NCBI RefSeq assembly: GCF_016863115.1
Contig: NZ_BOOG01000044.1
Coordinates: 1-64,000 of the forward strand
DNA length: 64,000 nucleotides
Reading direction: 5' to 3'
From: Sphaerimonospora thailandensis
GTDB taxonomy: Bacteria > Actinomycetota > Actinomycetes > Streptosporangiales > Streptosporangiaceae
A program made the translations under genes and the position numbers. Within the stretch, counting starts at the first letter, position 1. Every line of letters starts with the position of its first letter. This document shows, in pieces, positions 29,735-37,706 of the stretch. The notes beneath the pieces are model-generated. The model was given only the letters and a program-made list of their open reading frames with translations. It made no database searches and was not told the DNA's origin.

Positions 29735-30703
29735 TCACTGATGTCGCCGAGCGGTCAGCCAGCACGCCGGGAACATCGCGCGGACCGACAGGTCCTGCCT
29801 GTGCAGGAAGACCCTGCCGATTCGGCGTGCGGTCAGTCCGAGACCGGCCAGCAGCAGGATCAGGGCCTTGGAACAGAGGACCTCGCCCTTGCGTAGCTGC
29901 CTGGCCACGCGCAGCAGCGCGATGACGGCGCGTTCTGAGCGACTGTGTACGGACTCGTAGAAGTCCAACTCGTTGATGAGCTTGAGGATCGGAGCGAAGT
30001 CGACGATCTGGCTGCTCGACAGGCTGTGGCCTCCGATGTGAGTCACACTGACCGAGGTGTCGATCGCCACCCCCCAACCGGCCTTCCGCAGCCGGTGGCA
30101 GGTGTCGATGTCCTCGACATAGACGAAGTACCGCTCGCAGATCCCACCGATCGTCTCGATGGCCTGCGGACGCAGGACTAGGCATGCGCCGACCACCCAG
30201 CCGGTCAGATGTAGGTGCGGGGAGAGCTGCCGCGTGAGCACGTCGACCGGGGTCTCGTTGAAGACACGGCGGGTCTCGCTCCGCACGGTGCGGAATTGGT
30301 GCGCGGTGACCTGTTCGACGCCGTCCGCGGACAGCAGGACCGGAGACACCGCCCCGAGCCGAGGAGTGTCGCGGAGGACGGCGGTCAGCTTGAGCAGGTC
30401 GCCGGGGGCGATGAAGCAGTCCGGATCGAGAAGCACGACGGCAGATGGGCCGATGTCCTCATCTCTGAGATGCGCCAGCGCCTGATTCACCGCAGCTCCG
30501 TACCCTCGGTTGTGCTCGTTGCCGATCACTGCGTCGGCCAGTCCCAGTCGCTGGAGTGCCTGCACGGTGTCATCGCGGGAGCGGTTGTCCACGACGACGG
30601 TGTAGAACGGCTCGGCGTTCTCGCGGAAGGGGCTCAAGCAGCGTGCGACTGTGGCCGCCGAGTTGAGCGTGACCGTGATGACGGCCACCGGGCCGTCAGC
30701 CAT
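29735..30703 (-). CDS. GT2 family glycosyltransferase
   Basis: This 322-residue GT-A glycosyltransferase has the donor-binding start AVITVTLNSAATVARCL, VVVDNRSRDDT, HNRGYGAAVNQAL and the DxD-like LLDPDCF. YVEDIDTCHRLRKAGW carries the catalytic ED. It is of the rhamnosyltransferase-like group. There is no obvious transmembrane domain; only a weakly hydrophobic stretch near the C-terminus (KALILLLAGLGL). It overlaps the preceding GT4 gene by 8 bp. Confidence 0.87.
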   Translation of the reverse strand: MADGPVAVITVTLNSAATVARCLSPFRENAEPFYTVVVDNRSRDDTVQALQRLGLADAVIGNEHNRGYGAAVNQALAHLRDEDIGPSAVVLLDPDCFIAPGDLLKLTAVLRDTPRLGAVSPVLLSADGVEQVTAHQFRTVRSETRRVFNETPVDVLTRQLSPHLHLTGWVVGACLVLRPQAIETIGGICERYFVYVEDIDTCHRLRKAGWGVAIDTSVSVTHIGGHSLSSSQIVDFAPILKLINELDFYESVHSRSERAVIALLRVARQLRKGEVLCSKALILLLAGLGLTARRIGRVFLHRQDLSVRAMFPACWLTARRHQ

Positions 30704-31850
30704 GTACGGCCTCCTGGTAGATCTGAAGCATTCGGGGGAGCACCCGTTCCCAGTCGCCCTCCGCGAGGAAGTGCCGTGTCGACGGGGCTCGGGTCTGCTC
30801 GCGGAGTTCTGGGTCGTAGGGTGCGGTCTCCAGGACCTCCGCCAACCGGTCGCCGAATTCCAGGGCGCCATCGGCTGGGTCCGGCAGAAGGATCGCCGGG
30901 GTGTCACCCAGGGCCTGCGGTGTCCCGCCTACCGCCGTCGCACACACCGGCGTCCCGCACAGCAGAGACTCCACGTTCGACAGACCGAACGGTTCGTAGA
31001 TCGCCGGGGACACATGGAGCGCGGCCTTGGAATAGAGCTGCCGCATTCCCCGGCGGCCGAGCCCGGATTCGAGCCAGACGACGGTGTGCCGCTCAGGAAC
31101 CTTGGCGAGCCACGCACGAAACTCGGCCGCGTCCGCATCGGATTCAGGGGAACCGGCACGCGCCACGAGGGTTGTCGGCCGACGTAACCGCCGCAGCGCG
31201 GCGAACAGGTACCGGTAGCCCTTCTGCTTGCTGATGCGGCCGGTCGCCAGGACGAACGGGCGATCCCAGGGGAGGACCCGCTGAGGCAGCGCGTCACAGG
31301 CGTCGTCGTGGTACCACTGCGCAACCTCGTATGCGGGCGGAACCACGTGACTGCGTTCGATGCCGTAGTGCTTCGCCAAGTCCCGCGCGATCGCCTCCGA
31401 CACGCAGATCACGGTTGACGCGGCGTTCAGGGCCGCCATCTCGGTGTCCACCGCCCGCTCGAACAGGTCGCCGTGTCGCGCGGCCCGCCATGGACGGTCG
31501 GCCTCGATCGAGTGCACCGTGCTCAGGTAAGGGCGACCTGACCGCATCGCCGCGATATGAGCCGCCATCGAGTGCGTGTGCACGACTTGCCCGAAGGTCT
31601 CTTGAGCGAAGGAGTCGGCCAGAGTGCGGTGGACCCGATACCGCTGCGACCGGGCAGGGGCCGGCAGAGGGATGGACGTGCTCTGCTCTCGGGGCGAACC
31701 CCTCAGCAGAGTCACGCTTACATCGGTGACCCGTGACAGATGGCGGTGCAGTTCGTAGACGTGGATTCCGGCGCCTCCGCGGACCAAGGGCGGGAATTCG
31801 CTGCTGACAAGGTGGATGTGCGGGACGGCGCCATCCCTTCCCCCGTTCAT
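30696..31850 (-). CDS. GT4 family glycosyltransferase
   Basis: This 384-residue GT-B enzyme has the N-terminal glycine loop SSEFPPLVRGGAGIHVYEL, VVHTHSMAAH and CVSEAIARDLAKHYG. The donor site has LATGRISKQKGYRYL and the E-x7-E motif is in YEPFGLSNVESLLCGTPV. The retaining GT4 fold is clear; the sugar donor is unknown. Its ATG overlaps the methyltransferase stop by 4 bp. Confidence 0.88.
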   Translation of the reverse strand: MNGGRDGAVPHIHLVSSEFPPLVRGGAGIHVYELHRHLSRVTDVSVTLLRGSPREQSTSIPLPAPARSQRYRVHRTLADSFAQETFGQVVHTHSMAAHIAAMRSGRPYLSTVHSIEADRPWRAARHGDLFERAVDTEMAALNAASTVICVSEAIARDLAKHYGIERSHVVPPAYEVAQWYHDDACDALPQRVLPWDRPFVLATGRISKQKGYRYLFAALRRLRRPTTLVARAGSPESDADAAEFRAWLAKVPERHTVVWLESGLGRRGMRQLYSKAALHVSPAIYEPFGLSNVESLLCGTPVCATAVGGTPQALGDTPAILLPDPADGALEFGDRLAEVLETAPYDPELREQTRAPSTRHFLAEGDWERVLPRMLQIYQEAVHG

Positions 31851-32680
31851 GGTTTCTCTCCGACCACGATGTCCTGGAAATCCAGGTAGCGGGCGTTCCC
31901 GCGCCATGAACCCCACTTGATGTCCAGGAGACGGATGCCGACCGAGTCGCACATCTCCCGGATGTCGCTCTCGCGGTAGTTGATCACGTGCTCGTCGCAG
32001 TCGTCGTGCTGGACGCGATATCCGTCGCGTTCGTAGGGGAAGGCGTAGCGGGCAGGAGCACCGATCGGCCCCACCGCGGCCGGGTTGTCGGGGCTCAAGA
32101 AGAACGTGCAGAGCAGTCTCCCGCCGGAGGCGAGGATCCTGCTGCATTCTCCGAGGTAGTTTGCGATCTCGCCGGGGAGCATGTGGGTGAAGACGGAGTT
32201 CGCCATGACGATGTCGTAGCGGTCGTCATCGGCGGGCAACGTGATCGCTGAGGCATCGTGAGATCCGTTCGGCGTGTAATAACCATTCCGAACGTCGATG
32301 TGGCGGAACCTCAGCTTCCTGTCCCGCGATGAGAGGTTCCGGCGACACCATTCGACCGCCGCCTCACGCGGGTCGACACCGATGTATTCACCGGTCTCGA
32401 GGTACCCCACCAGCGGCCAGGTCTTCCTGCCCAGGCCGCAACCTATGTCGAAGATGCGACTGGCGGGCGTGAGACCGGCCAGCGCCTTCAAGTGATCGAG
32501 ATAAGCGAGCCCGTTCCGGCGGTACACCCATCGGCTCGATGGGCCTTCGTACATCATCTTCAGAGGCGGCCACGGCTGCCTGGGATACCGGAAGGAGACG
32601 TATCCATCGGCGACTTTCAGCGCGAGCCGGGCGAGTCGGGTGGGTCTGCTGCTCTCCAAGAAGGTCGAGTACCTGTTCAT
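31847..32680 (-). CDS. Class I SAM-dependent methyltransferase
   Basis: This 277-residue methyltransferase has the SAM-binding motif IFDIGCGLGRKTWPL (about 77-91), acidic YIGVDPREAAVEWC, and motif IV YDIVMANSVFTHML. C-terminal motifs (GGRLLCTFFL) are typical of small-molecule O- or N-methyltransferases. In this operon a glycan or sugar substrate is likely (inference). The gene overlaps both neighbours by 4 bp. Confidence 0.85.
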   Translation of the reverse strand: MNRYSTFLESSRPTRLARLALKVADGYVSFRYPRQPWPPLKMMYEGPSSRWVYRRNGLAYLDHLKALAGLTPASRIFDIGCGLGRKTWPLVGYLETGEYIGVDPREAAVEWCRRNLSSRDRKLRFRHIDVRNGYYTPNGSHDASAITLPADDDRYDIVMANSVFTHMLPGEIANYLGECSRILASGGRLLCTFFLSPDNPAAVGPIGAPARYAFPYERDGYRVQHDDCDEHVINYRESDIREMCDSVGIRLLDIKWGSWRGNARYLDFQDIVVGEKP

Positions 32681-33672
32681 GAGGCGCTCTCCATGGTCAG
32701 CAGCGAGCGCTGCGCGACTCTGCGGTAGAGGCGCAGGTGCTCCTCGACGACGACGTCCTCGCTGAAGCGCTCAACCGACTTCTGCACCAGATCCGGTCGC
32801 AGGTAAGCGAGATCGTCCACGGTCATGGCCAGGGACTCCACGTCATGCCTGACGAACCCCGAGACGCCGTCCGCGACAAGTTCACTACATGCGCCGAGGT
32901 CGAGCGCGAGCACGGGCGTGCCGACAGACATCGCCTCCAGCATGACCAGACCCAGCGGCTCAGCAGGTCGGGAGAGGAAGAGCAAGGCGGCGCTGGTCCG
33001 CAACAGCAGCAGTCGAACAGGGTCGGCCACCTCGCCGACATGCACCAGTCGTCCGCCGAACCGGCTCCTGACCTCAGCGAACCACGTCTCGTTGCGGTGA
33101 GCGAGCGGTCCGGCGAGGATCAGCCGGCGACCCGTCGCAGCCGCGAGCCGGCACGCATCGACGATCCCCTTCTCGGGACGGACCTGTCCCAGGACCAGCA
33201 GATCCTTCGAGCGGGCTGTATCACGATCCAGTGACGGCGGCATGATGATCGGCCGTCCCCAACCTGCGAAGCCAACGTGCTTCAGGCCCCGGGCCTGGAA
33301 CTCGGAAAGGTAGGCGAAACGGGCCGTCGGCGAAGCGGCGGGCAGTCGGTTGGTGTGCAGTGTGGTCACGACAGGGGTCGCGACGTACTTCTCAAGCCAC
33401 TCGATCATCTCCGGATCGTGGTTGTGGACGACGTCGCACCGGGAGAGGACGTTGGCGTACCTCGCCATGTGCTCCGGATCCGGCGTTCCTCGACGCCCCA
33501 CGTATGGCACCTCGAATGAGCGCGGCGACACGCGTGACCCCTTGGCGACCACGGTCAGTACCTCGACGCGCCGGCTCAACGCGACGGCGAGGCCCGCGAC
33601 GATCCGACCGACCGCGCCGTAACCGGCCGGTGGAGTGTGCTCCCGTTGCAGGCCTATAAGGGCGATTCGCAT
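32677..33672 (-). CDS. GT4 family glycosyltransferase
   Basis: This 331-residue GT-B glycosyltransferase has LIGLQREHTPPAGYGAVGRIVAG at the start, CDVVHNHDPEMIEWL, VLGQVRPEKGIVDACRLA and EPLGLVMLEAMSVGTPVLA. It has a strong AAGGAGG ribosome site and is the first gene of the overlapping operon. The 70-bp gap to the upstream ATPase gene leaves open whether the ATPase is co-transcribed. Confidence 0.88.
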   Translation of the reverse strand: MRIALIGLQREHTPPAGYGAVGRIVAGLAVALSRRVEVLTVVAKGSRVSPRSFEVPYVGRRGTPDPEHMARYANVLSRCDVVHNHDPEMIEWLEKYVATPVVTTLHTNRLPAASPTARFAYLSEFQARGLKHVGFAGWGRPIIMPPSLDRDTARSKDLLVLGQVRPEKGIVDACRLAAATGRRLILAGPLAHRNETWFAEVRSRFGGRLVHVGEVADPVRLLLLRTSAALLFLSRPAEPLGLVMLEAMSVGTPVLALDLGACSELVADGVSGFVRHDVESLAMTVDDLAYLRPDLVQKSVERFSEDVVVEEHLRLYRRVAQRSLLTMESAS

Positions 33673-33741
33673 TGGTGGTTCCGCCTCCTTACGACGTTCG
33701 ATCTTCGATGCATGACAGAGCGCGACCTCGGCGATGTCCGA

Positions 33742-34251
33742 TCATGCTCGACCCACCTCAGGGGCGCTGGGGCGAACCTGCTGGTCTGTCGGCTCGCCGT
33801 GCTGGCTTGCGGCCTTCACGATGGCGTCGGTCAGGCAGGGACCGGGCCCCAACACTGCCCAGATGATCTTTCCGTCGCCGAGGAGGTCTACTCCGACGTG
33901 CTCGGCAAGCTCGGCGACCAGGTACAGGCCGCGCCCACTGACGGCGTCAGGGGCGGGAACCTCTGCGGGGAAGTACGGCAGGGCGGTGGAGTAGTCACGC
34001 ACTTCCAGCCGGACCCTGCCGTTGAGCAGGACCATCCGCAGCTCAAAGCGCCGGTCTCCAGCGTGCCGGACATTGCTGCACAGTTCGCTGGCGACCAGCA
34101 TGCCTTGCTCCACGAGTGCCGACATTTCCCATAGGCGCAAGTGGGCCGCCACCTGGTGGCGGATCGGCCCCATCGCTTCGCTGCTGAACCGCTGATGCAA
34201 AGAGAACTGACCGTACGGGAGCGGCGGTTTCTCCCTGATTGCGGTATCCAT
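33742..34251 (-). CDS. RsbW-like ATP-binding regulatory protein
   Basis: This 169-residue HATPase_c-fold protein without a kinase domain has an N box (ELCSNVRHAGD) and a G box (SGRGLYLVAELAEHVG). Such proteins act as anti-sigma or switch kinases in actinobacteria and are often paired with XRE-DUF397 genes. ATG at 34251 has GGAGGGG upstream. It is divergent from the XRE gene, and its 3' end is 70 bp before the glycosyltransferase operon on the same strand, so it may be the operon's first gene or its regulator. Confidence 0.82.
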   Translation of the reverse strand: MDTAIREKPPLPYGQFSLHQRFSSEAMGPIRHQVAAHLRLWEMSALVEQGMLVASELCSNVRHAGDRRFELRMVLLNGRVRLEVRDYSTALPYFPAEVPAPDAVSGRGLYLVAELAEHVGVDLLGDGKIIWAVLGPGPCLTDAIVKAASQHGEPTDQQVRPSAPEVGRA

Positions 34252-34446
34252 CGCCCCTCCATGGGTGGCAGGTATACGGCAGGTCGTGTCGCACTCCGGG
34301 ATCAACGCGGCAGGACCGGGGGTACGAGAAAGATGATGAAGGGAAAGCAGCTCTCGCGCAACAGATACGAGGAGAAAGTTTCTCCTGAGCAAGTGAGCGT
34401 GTAGCAAGATGCCGGATTGGGCTACCCTTCTCCCTGGGAGGTCTTC

Positions 34447-35313
34447 ATGCCGGAGGTCAGAGCTACGGTGCGTCGTCGACGCCTGGGGCGAGAGCTGGAA
34501 GAGCTCCGCCATGCGCAAGGGCTGACCCTGGAGCAGGCCGCCGAGCTCCTGCAGCGGCCCAAGACCTCCCTCAGCAAGATCGAAAACGGCAAGCAGCAGC
34601 TGCCCGTCCGTGACGTGCCGTTCATTCTCGATAGCTACCAGCTGACCGACCCAGCGCGCCGCGAAGAGATCATGGAGCTGGCGCGCAAGGCCGCCCAGCG
34701 CAACTGGTGGCAGCAGTTCAAAGGCGTCGTGCGCGACCCTTTCGCCGACTACCTCAGCCTTGAGGAATCCGCCACCCGAATCTTCAAATGGTCACCGCTG
34801 CTCATCCCCGGGTGGTTGCAGACCGAGTTCTACGCGCGCCGTGTCGTCGCGGCCAGCCGCATGTGGCAGACCGACGAAGAGATCGACAAATTCGTCCAGT
34901 TGCGCCTGAATCGCAAGAAGGCGGTCATCGACCGCGACGATCCCCCCGAGCTGTGGGTCGCCCTGTCAGAGACGGCGGTACGCCAGCGCGTGGGCGGCCC
35001 CGACACCGCAGTGATGAAGGAGCAACTTGAGTATCTGTGTGACATCGCTGCCGACCGCCGCTACTCCCACGTCCAGATCGTGCTGCTGCCGTACGAGGCA
35101 GGTGAGCACGCGGGTCTGGAAGGCAGCTTCACCCTGATGCACTTCGACTCCGGCCCTGCGATCGTGTGCTTGGAAGCACTCACTTCGGCCCAATATCTTG
35201 AGGATGAAGACGCCGTGAAGCGATACACCACAGCCGCCGAGCACCTTCGCTCCGCCGCCCTGTCCCCTCGCGATACAATCGCGGCACTCAGTAAAATGAT
35301 CAAGGAATTGTGA
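34447..35313 (+). CDS. XRE family regulator with DUF5753 domain
   Basis: This 288-residue regulator has an N-terminal helix-turn-helix (GLTLEQAAELLQRPKTSLSKIENGK, about residues 25-48, within an XRE domain). A long DUF5753 domain follows, with LLIPGWLQTEFYAR and MKEQLEYLCDIA. The pairing of this protein with a DUF397 partner and an RsbW-like ATPase recurs in streptomycetes and controls development or antibiotic genes (family knowledge). The ATG follows GGGAGG; an upstream TTG would place the start before the ribosome site. Confidence 0.9.
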   Translation: MPEVRATVRRRRLGRELEELRHAQGLTLEQAAELLQRPKTSLSKIENGKQQLPVRDVPFILDSYQLTDPARREEIMELARKAAQRNWWQQFKGVVRDPFADYLSLEESATRIFKWSPLLIPGWLQTEFYARRVVAASRMWQTDEEIDKFVQLRLNRKKAVIDRDDPPELWVALSETAVRQRVGGPDTAVMKEQLEYLCDIAADRRYSHVQIVLLPYEAGEHAGLEGSFTLMHFDSGPAIVCLEALTSAQYLEDEDAVKRYTTAAEHLRSAALSPRDTIAALSKMIKEL

Positions 35314-35317
35314 CGAG

Positions 35318-35770
35318 ATGTCTTCTCACCCCGCATCTGAGGCCATGACCTGGACCACGAGCAGCTTCAGCGACGGTGGAGCCAACTGTGTCATGGTCGG
35401 CCGCGGCGCCCCGGGCGTCGTAGGCCTGCGCGATTCCAAGTTCCCCAGCCTGCCGGCCATCGTGGTCTCCGCCGAGGCGTGGACACACTTCGCCGACTTC
35501 CTGCTGGCCGCGCCCGTCGACCACTGCCCTATCGAGGCCATCCCACAGGGCAAAACCGACCTCTATCAACTCGACCTTGCCGGAGCGACCTGGATCAGCG
35601 CCCCGAAGGGCCTAGTGAGCGACCGGGTGCAGATGGCGTCCTTGCCGGGCGGTGCCGTCGCGCTTCGCCACCCCGCTGATGGGGCGACATTGCGCTACAC
35701 CCGCGCCGAATGGATCGCCTTCATGCGCGGCCTTAACGCCGGGGAGTTCGCCACTCAAGCAGCCGCCTAA
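35318..35770 (+). CDS. DUF397 protein with two repeats
   Basis: This 150-residue protein appears to hold two DUF397-type units. The first runs from WTTSSFSDGGANCVMVGR through LRDSKFPSLPAIVVSAEAW; the second runs from YQLDLAGATWISAPKG through VALRHPADGATLRYTRAEW. Single-unit DUF397 proteins of about 60-80 residues are usual. It starts 5 bp after the XRE gene and is its likely binding partner. Confidence 0.85.
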   Translation: MSSHPASEAMTWTTSSFSDGGANCVMVGRGAPGVVGLRDSKFPSLPAIVVSAEAWTHFADFLLAAPVDHCPIEAIPQGKTDLYQLDLAGATWISAPKGLVSDRVQMASLPGGAVALRHPADGATLRYTRAEWIAFMRGLNAGEFATQAAA

Positions 35771-35912
35771 CACGCACTGCTGGAGTTGCCCCGGGCGAGC
35801 AGCCTTTGAGACGAAGCCCGATCAGGTCGGCCTGCACTAAGCCGCCCGGCCGTACGGTGACCATCTTCTCCGCCCTCCGGGCCGTACGGTGACCGGCCTT
35901 GGTCCGGCTCGG

Positions 35913-36437
35913 CTAATGGGCGACGGCGGGGGCGTCAGGCGGGCACATGGCCTCGCGGCAGGTGTTGTTCCTGACCACGGCCAGCAATGAGCAGAGCGTC
36001 TCCACCTGTTCCGGTGTCAGGCCGTGGGTCAGTCGCCGCTGGACCTCATCGGCGATCCTGCGCACCTCCGGGCGCAGCGCGTCGCCCTTGGGCGTCGTGC
36101 TCACGATGCTGAGGCGCCGGTTGGTGGGGCAGGGGGAGCGGCCCACCAGTCCGCCCCGCTCGAGGCGCTGCAGGCTCTTGGTCATCGTCGACATGTCGAT
36201 GCCCAGGATCGCGGCGAGCTTGTTCTGGAACTGCGGGCCGTTCTCCCACAGCGCGATCAGCACCCGATCCTGTCCCGGGTAGAGGCCGATCTCCGCCAGT
36301 AGGGCGGCGTGCAGGACCCGGTGGCCTCGCGACGCCGCGGCCATCAGGCAGCTGAGGCTGTCGGGGTCTTCCTCACGCGACACCGAACATGCCGTCGTGT
36401 CGTGAACCAGCGGCTCCATCATTGCGGGCCTCACCAT
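35913..36437 (-). CDS. MarR family transcriptional regulator
   Basis: This 174-residue regulator has a winged-helix core: QFQNKLAAILGIDMSTMTKSLQRLERGGLV is the recognition helix region and RLSIVSTTPKGDAL the wing. It is divergent from an Old Yellow Enzyme gene, and the 120-bp gap holds palindromes that overlap both promoters. The natural model is repression of itself and of the reductase, relieved by a small molecule. The N-terminal 25 residues are non-conserved. Confidence 0.87.
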   Translation of the reverse strand: MVRPAMMEPLVHDTTACSVSREEDPDSLSCLMAAASRGHRVLHAALLAEIGLYPGQDRVLIALWENGPQFQNKLAAILGIDMSTMTKSLQRLERGGLVGRSPCPTNRRLSIVSTTPKGDALRPEVRRIADEVQRRLTHGLTPEQVETLCSLLAVVRNNTCREAMCPPDAPAVAH

Positions 36438-36459
36438 CTCGGGGCCTTCTTACGCTACC

Positions 36460-36523
36460 AGGGTACCGCTTGCATATTGGCCGACCAAGTTGTACAACAG
36501 TTCATGGCCAACCAAGTTGGTTG
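36460..36523. promoter_or_regulatory. Overlapping divergent promoters and operators of MarR/OYE pair
   Basis: Plus strand: TTGCAT (36470-36475), 17 bp, TACAAC (36493-36498). Minus strand: TTGGTC (36483-36488), 17 bp, TACCCT (36460-36465). The two promoters interleave. TTGTACAA (36490-36497) is a palindrome over the plus -10 box. CAACCAAGTTGGTTG (36509-36523) is a perfect 15-bp palindrome just downstream, and GACCAAG / GACCAAA half-sites repeat on both sides. These are good MarR operator candidates. Confidence 0.7.
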
Positions 36524-36557
36524 ACCAAATTGGCCGCCCAAGAAAGGGTTTCGCGTC

Positions 36558-37622
36558 ATGCTGTTCACGTCTTTCGACCTCGGCTCGCTGCACCTGCCCA
36601 ACCGCCTGGTCATGGCGCCCATGACCCGTTCGCGGTCATATGTGGACGGGATTCCCTCGCCCTTCGCACCTCTCTACTACGCCCAGCGCGCCTCGGCCGG
36701 GCTGATCATCACCGAGGGGGTTCAGCCAAGCCCGGCGGGCAAGGGCTACATGGACACCCCGGGGCTGCACACCGACGAGCAGGTGGCCGGGTGGCGCGAG
36801 GTGACGGACGCCGTCCACGCCGCGGGGGGCCGGATCTTCGCCCAGCTCATGCACGCGGGCCGGGTCGGCCATCCCGACAACACCGGCGCGGTCTCCGTCG
36901 CGCCTTCGGCCGTACGGGCGGCCGGGCAGATCTTCACCCCGAGCGGGCCGCAGGAGCTCCCCGCCCCGGTGGAGCTGTCCACCGCGGAGGTGGAGGCGAC
37001 CATCCGGGACTTCGTCGGGGCCGCCCGTCGAGCGATCGACGCCGGATTCGACGGCGTCGAACTGCACGGCGCCAACGGCTATCTCATCCACCAGTTCCTG
37101 TCGCGGAACGCCAACCTGCGTGACGACCGCTACGGGGGATCGGTCGCCGGCCGGATCAGGTTCGCCGTGGAGGCCGCCGGGGCCGTCGCCGAGGAGATCG
37201 GCCCGTCCCGGGTAGGGATCAGGATGTCGCCGGCCAGCGGCGCCCAGGACCTGGTCGAGGACGACGCCCACGAGGTCTACCCTGCCCTGGTGTCCGAGCT
37301 CGCCGAGCTCGACCTGGGCTACCTGCACCTGGTGGCGACAGGCGGAGACGACCTCAGCCGGCGGATCCGCGACCTGTGGCGAAACGCCCTCATCGTCAAC
37401 GACCCGGCCGGCACCGATCCGGCCGTCACCGCCGCGAAGTGGCTGGAGTGGGGCGCGGACGTGGTCGCGCTCGGCCAGGCGTTTCTGGCCAACCCGGACC
37501 TGCCGCTGCGCCTTCGCCTCGGCGCTCCGCTCAACGAGCCCGACCTCAGCAAGGCATACGGCGGCGACCACCGGGGCTACACCGACTATCCGTCGCTCAC
37601 CCTGCACCCCTCAGCCGTCTGA
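36558..37622 (+). CDS. Old Yellow Enzyme family ene-reductase
   Basis: This 354-residue FMN-dependent alkene reductase uses NAD(P)H to reduce activated C=C bonds or nitro compounds. The barrel start LHLPNRLVMAPMTRSR, the substrate-binding pair in HGANGYLIHQFLS (His and Asn), the arginine segment DRYGGSVAGRIRF and the FMN phosphate site near WGADVVALGQAFLANPDL are intact. It is divergent from the MarR gene that probably controls it. Confidence 0.93.
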   Translation: MLFTSFDLGSLHLPNRLVMAPMTRSRSYVDGIPSPFAPLYYAQRASAGLIITEGVQPSPAGKGYMDTPGLHTDEQVAGWREVTDAVHAAGGRIFAQLMHAGRVGHPDNTGAVSVAPSAVRAAGQIFTPSGPQELPAPVELSTAEVEATIRDFVGAARRAIDAGFDGVELHGANGYLIHQFLSRNANLRDDRYGGSVAGRIRFAVEAAGAVAEEIGPSRVGIRMSPASGAQDLVEDDAHEVYPALVSELAELDLGYLHLVATGGDDLSRRIRDLWRNALIVNDPAGTDPAVTAAKWLEWGADVVALGQAFLANPDLPLRLRLGAPLNEPDLSKAYGGDHRGYTDYPSLTLHPSAV

Positions 37623-37706
37623 GCGGCCGCCATCGGGCGGGCTGTGTGGTGGCGGGTCGCCGATAAACTGGCATTGCCGCTCGCTGCCTTTGGGGGTCAC
37701 TTTCCG

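Noticed and set aside
29709-30185. Upstream extension of the carbamoyltransferase frame
   Set aside because: It would overlap the GT2 gene, lacks conservation, and the ATG at 29708 has a good ribosome site.
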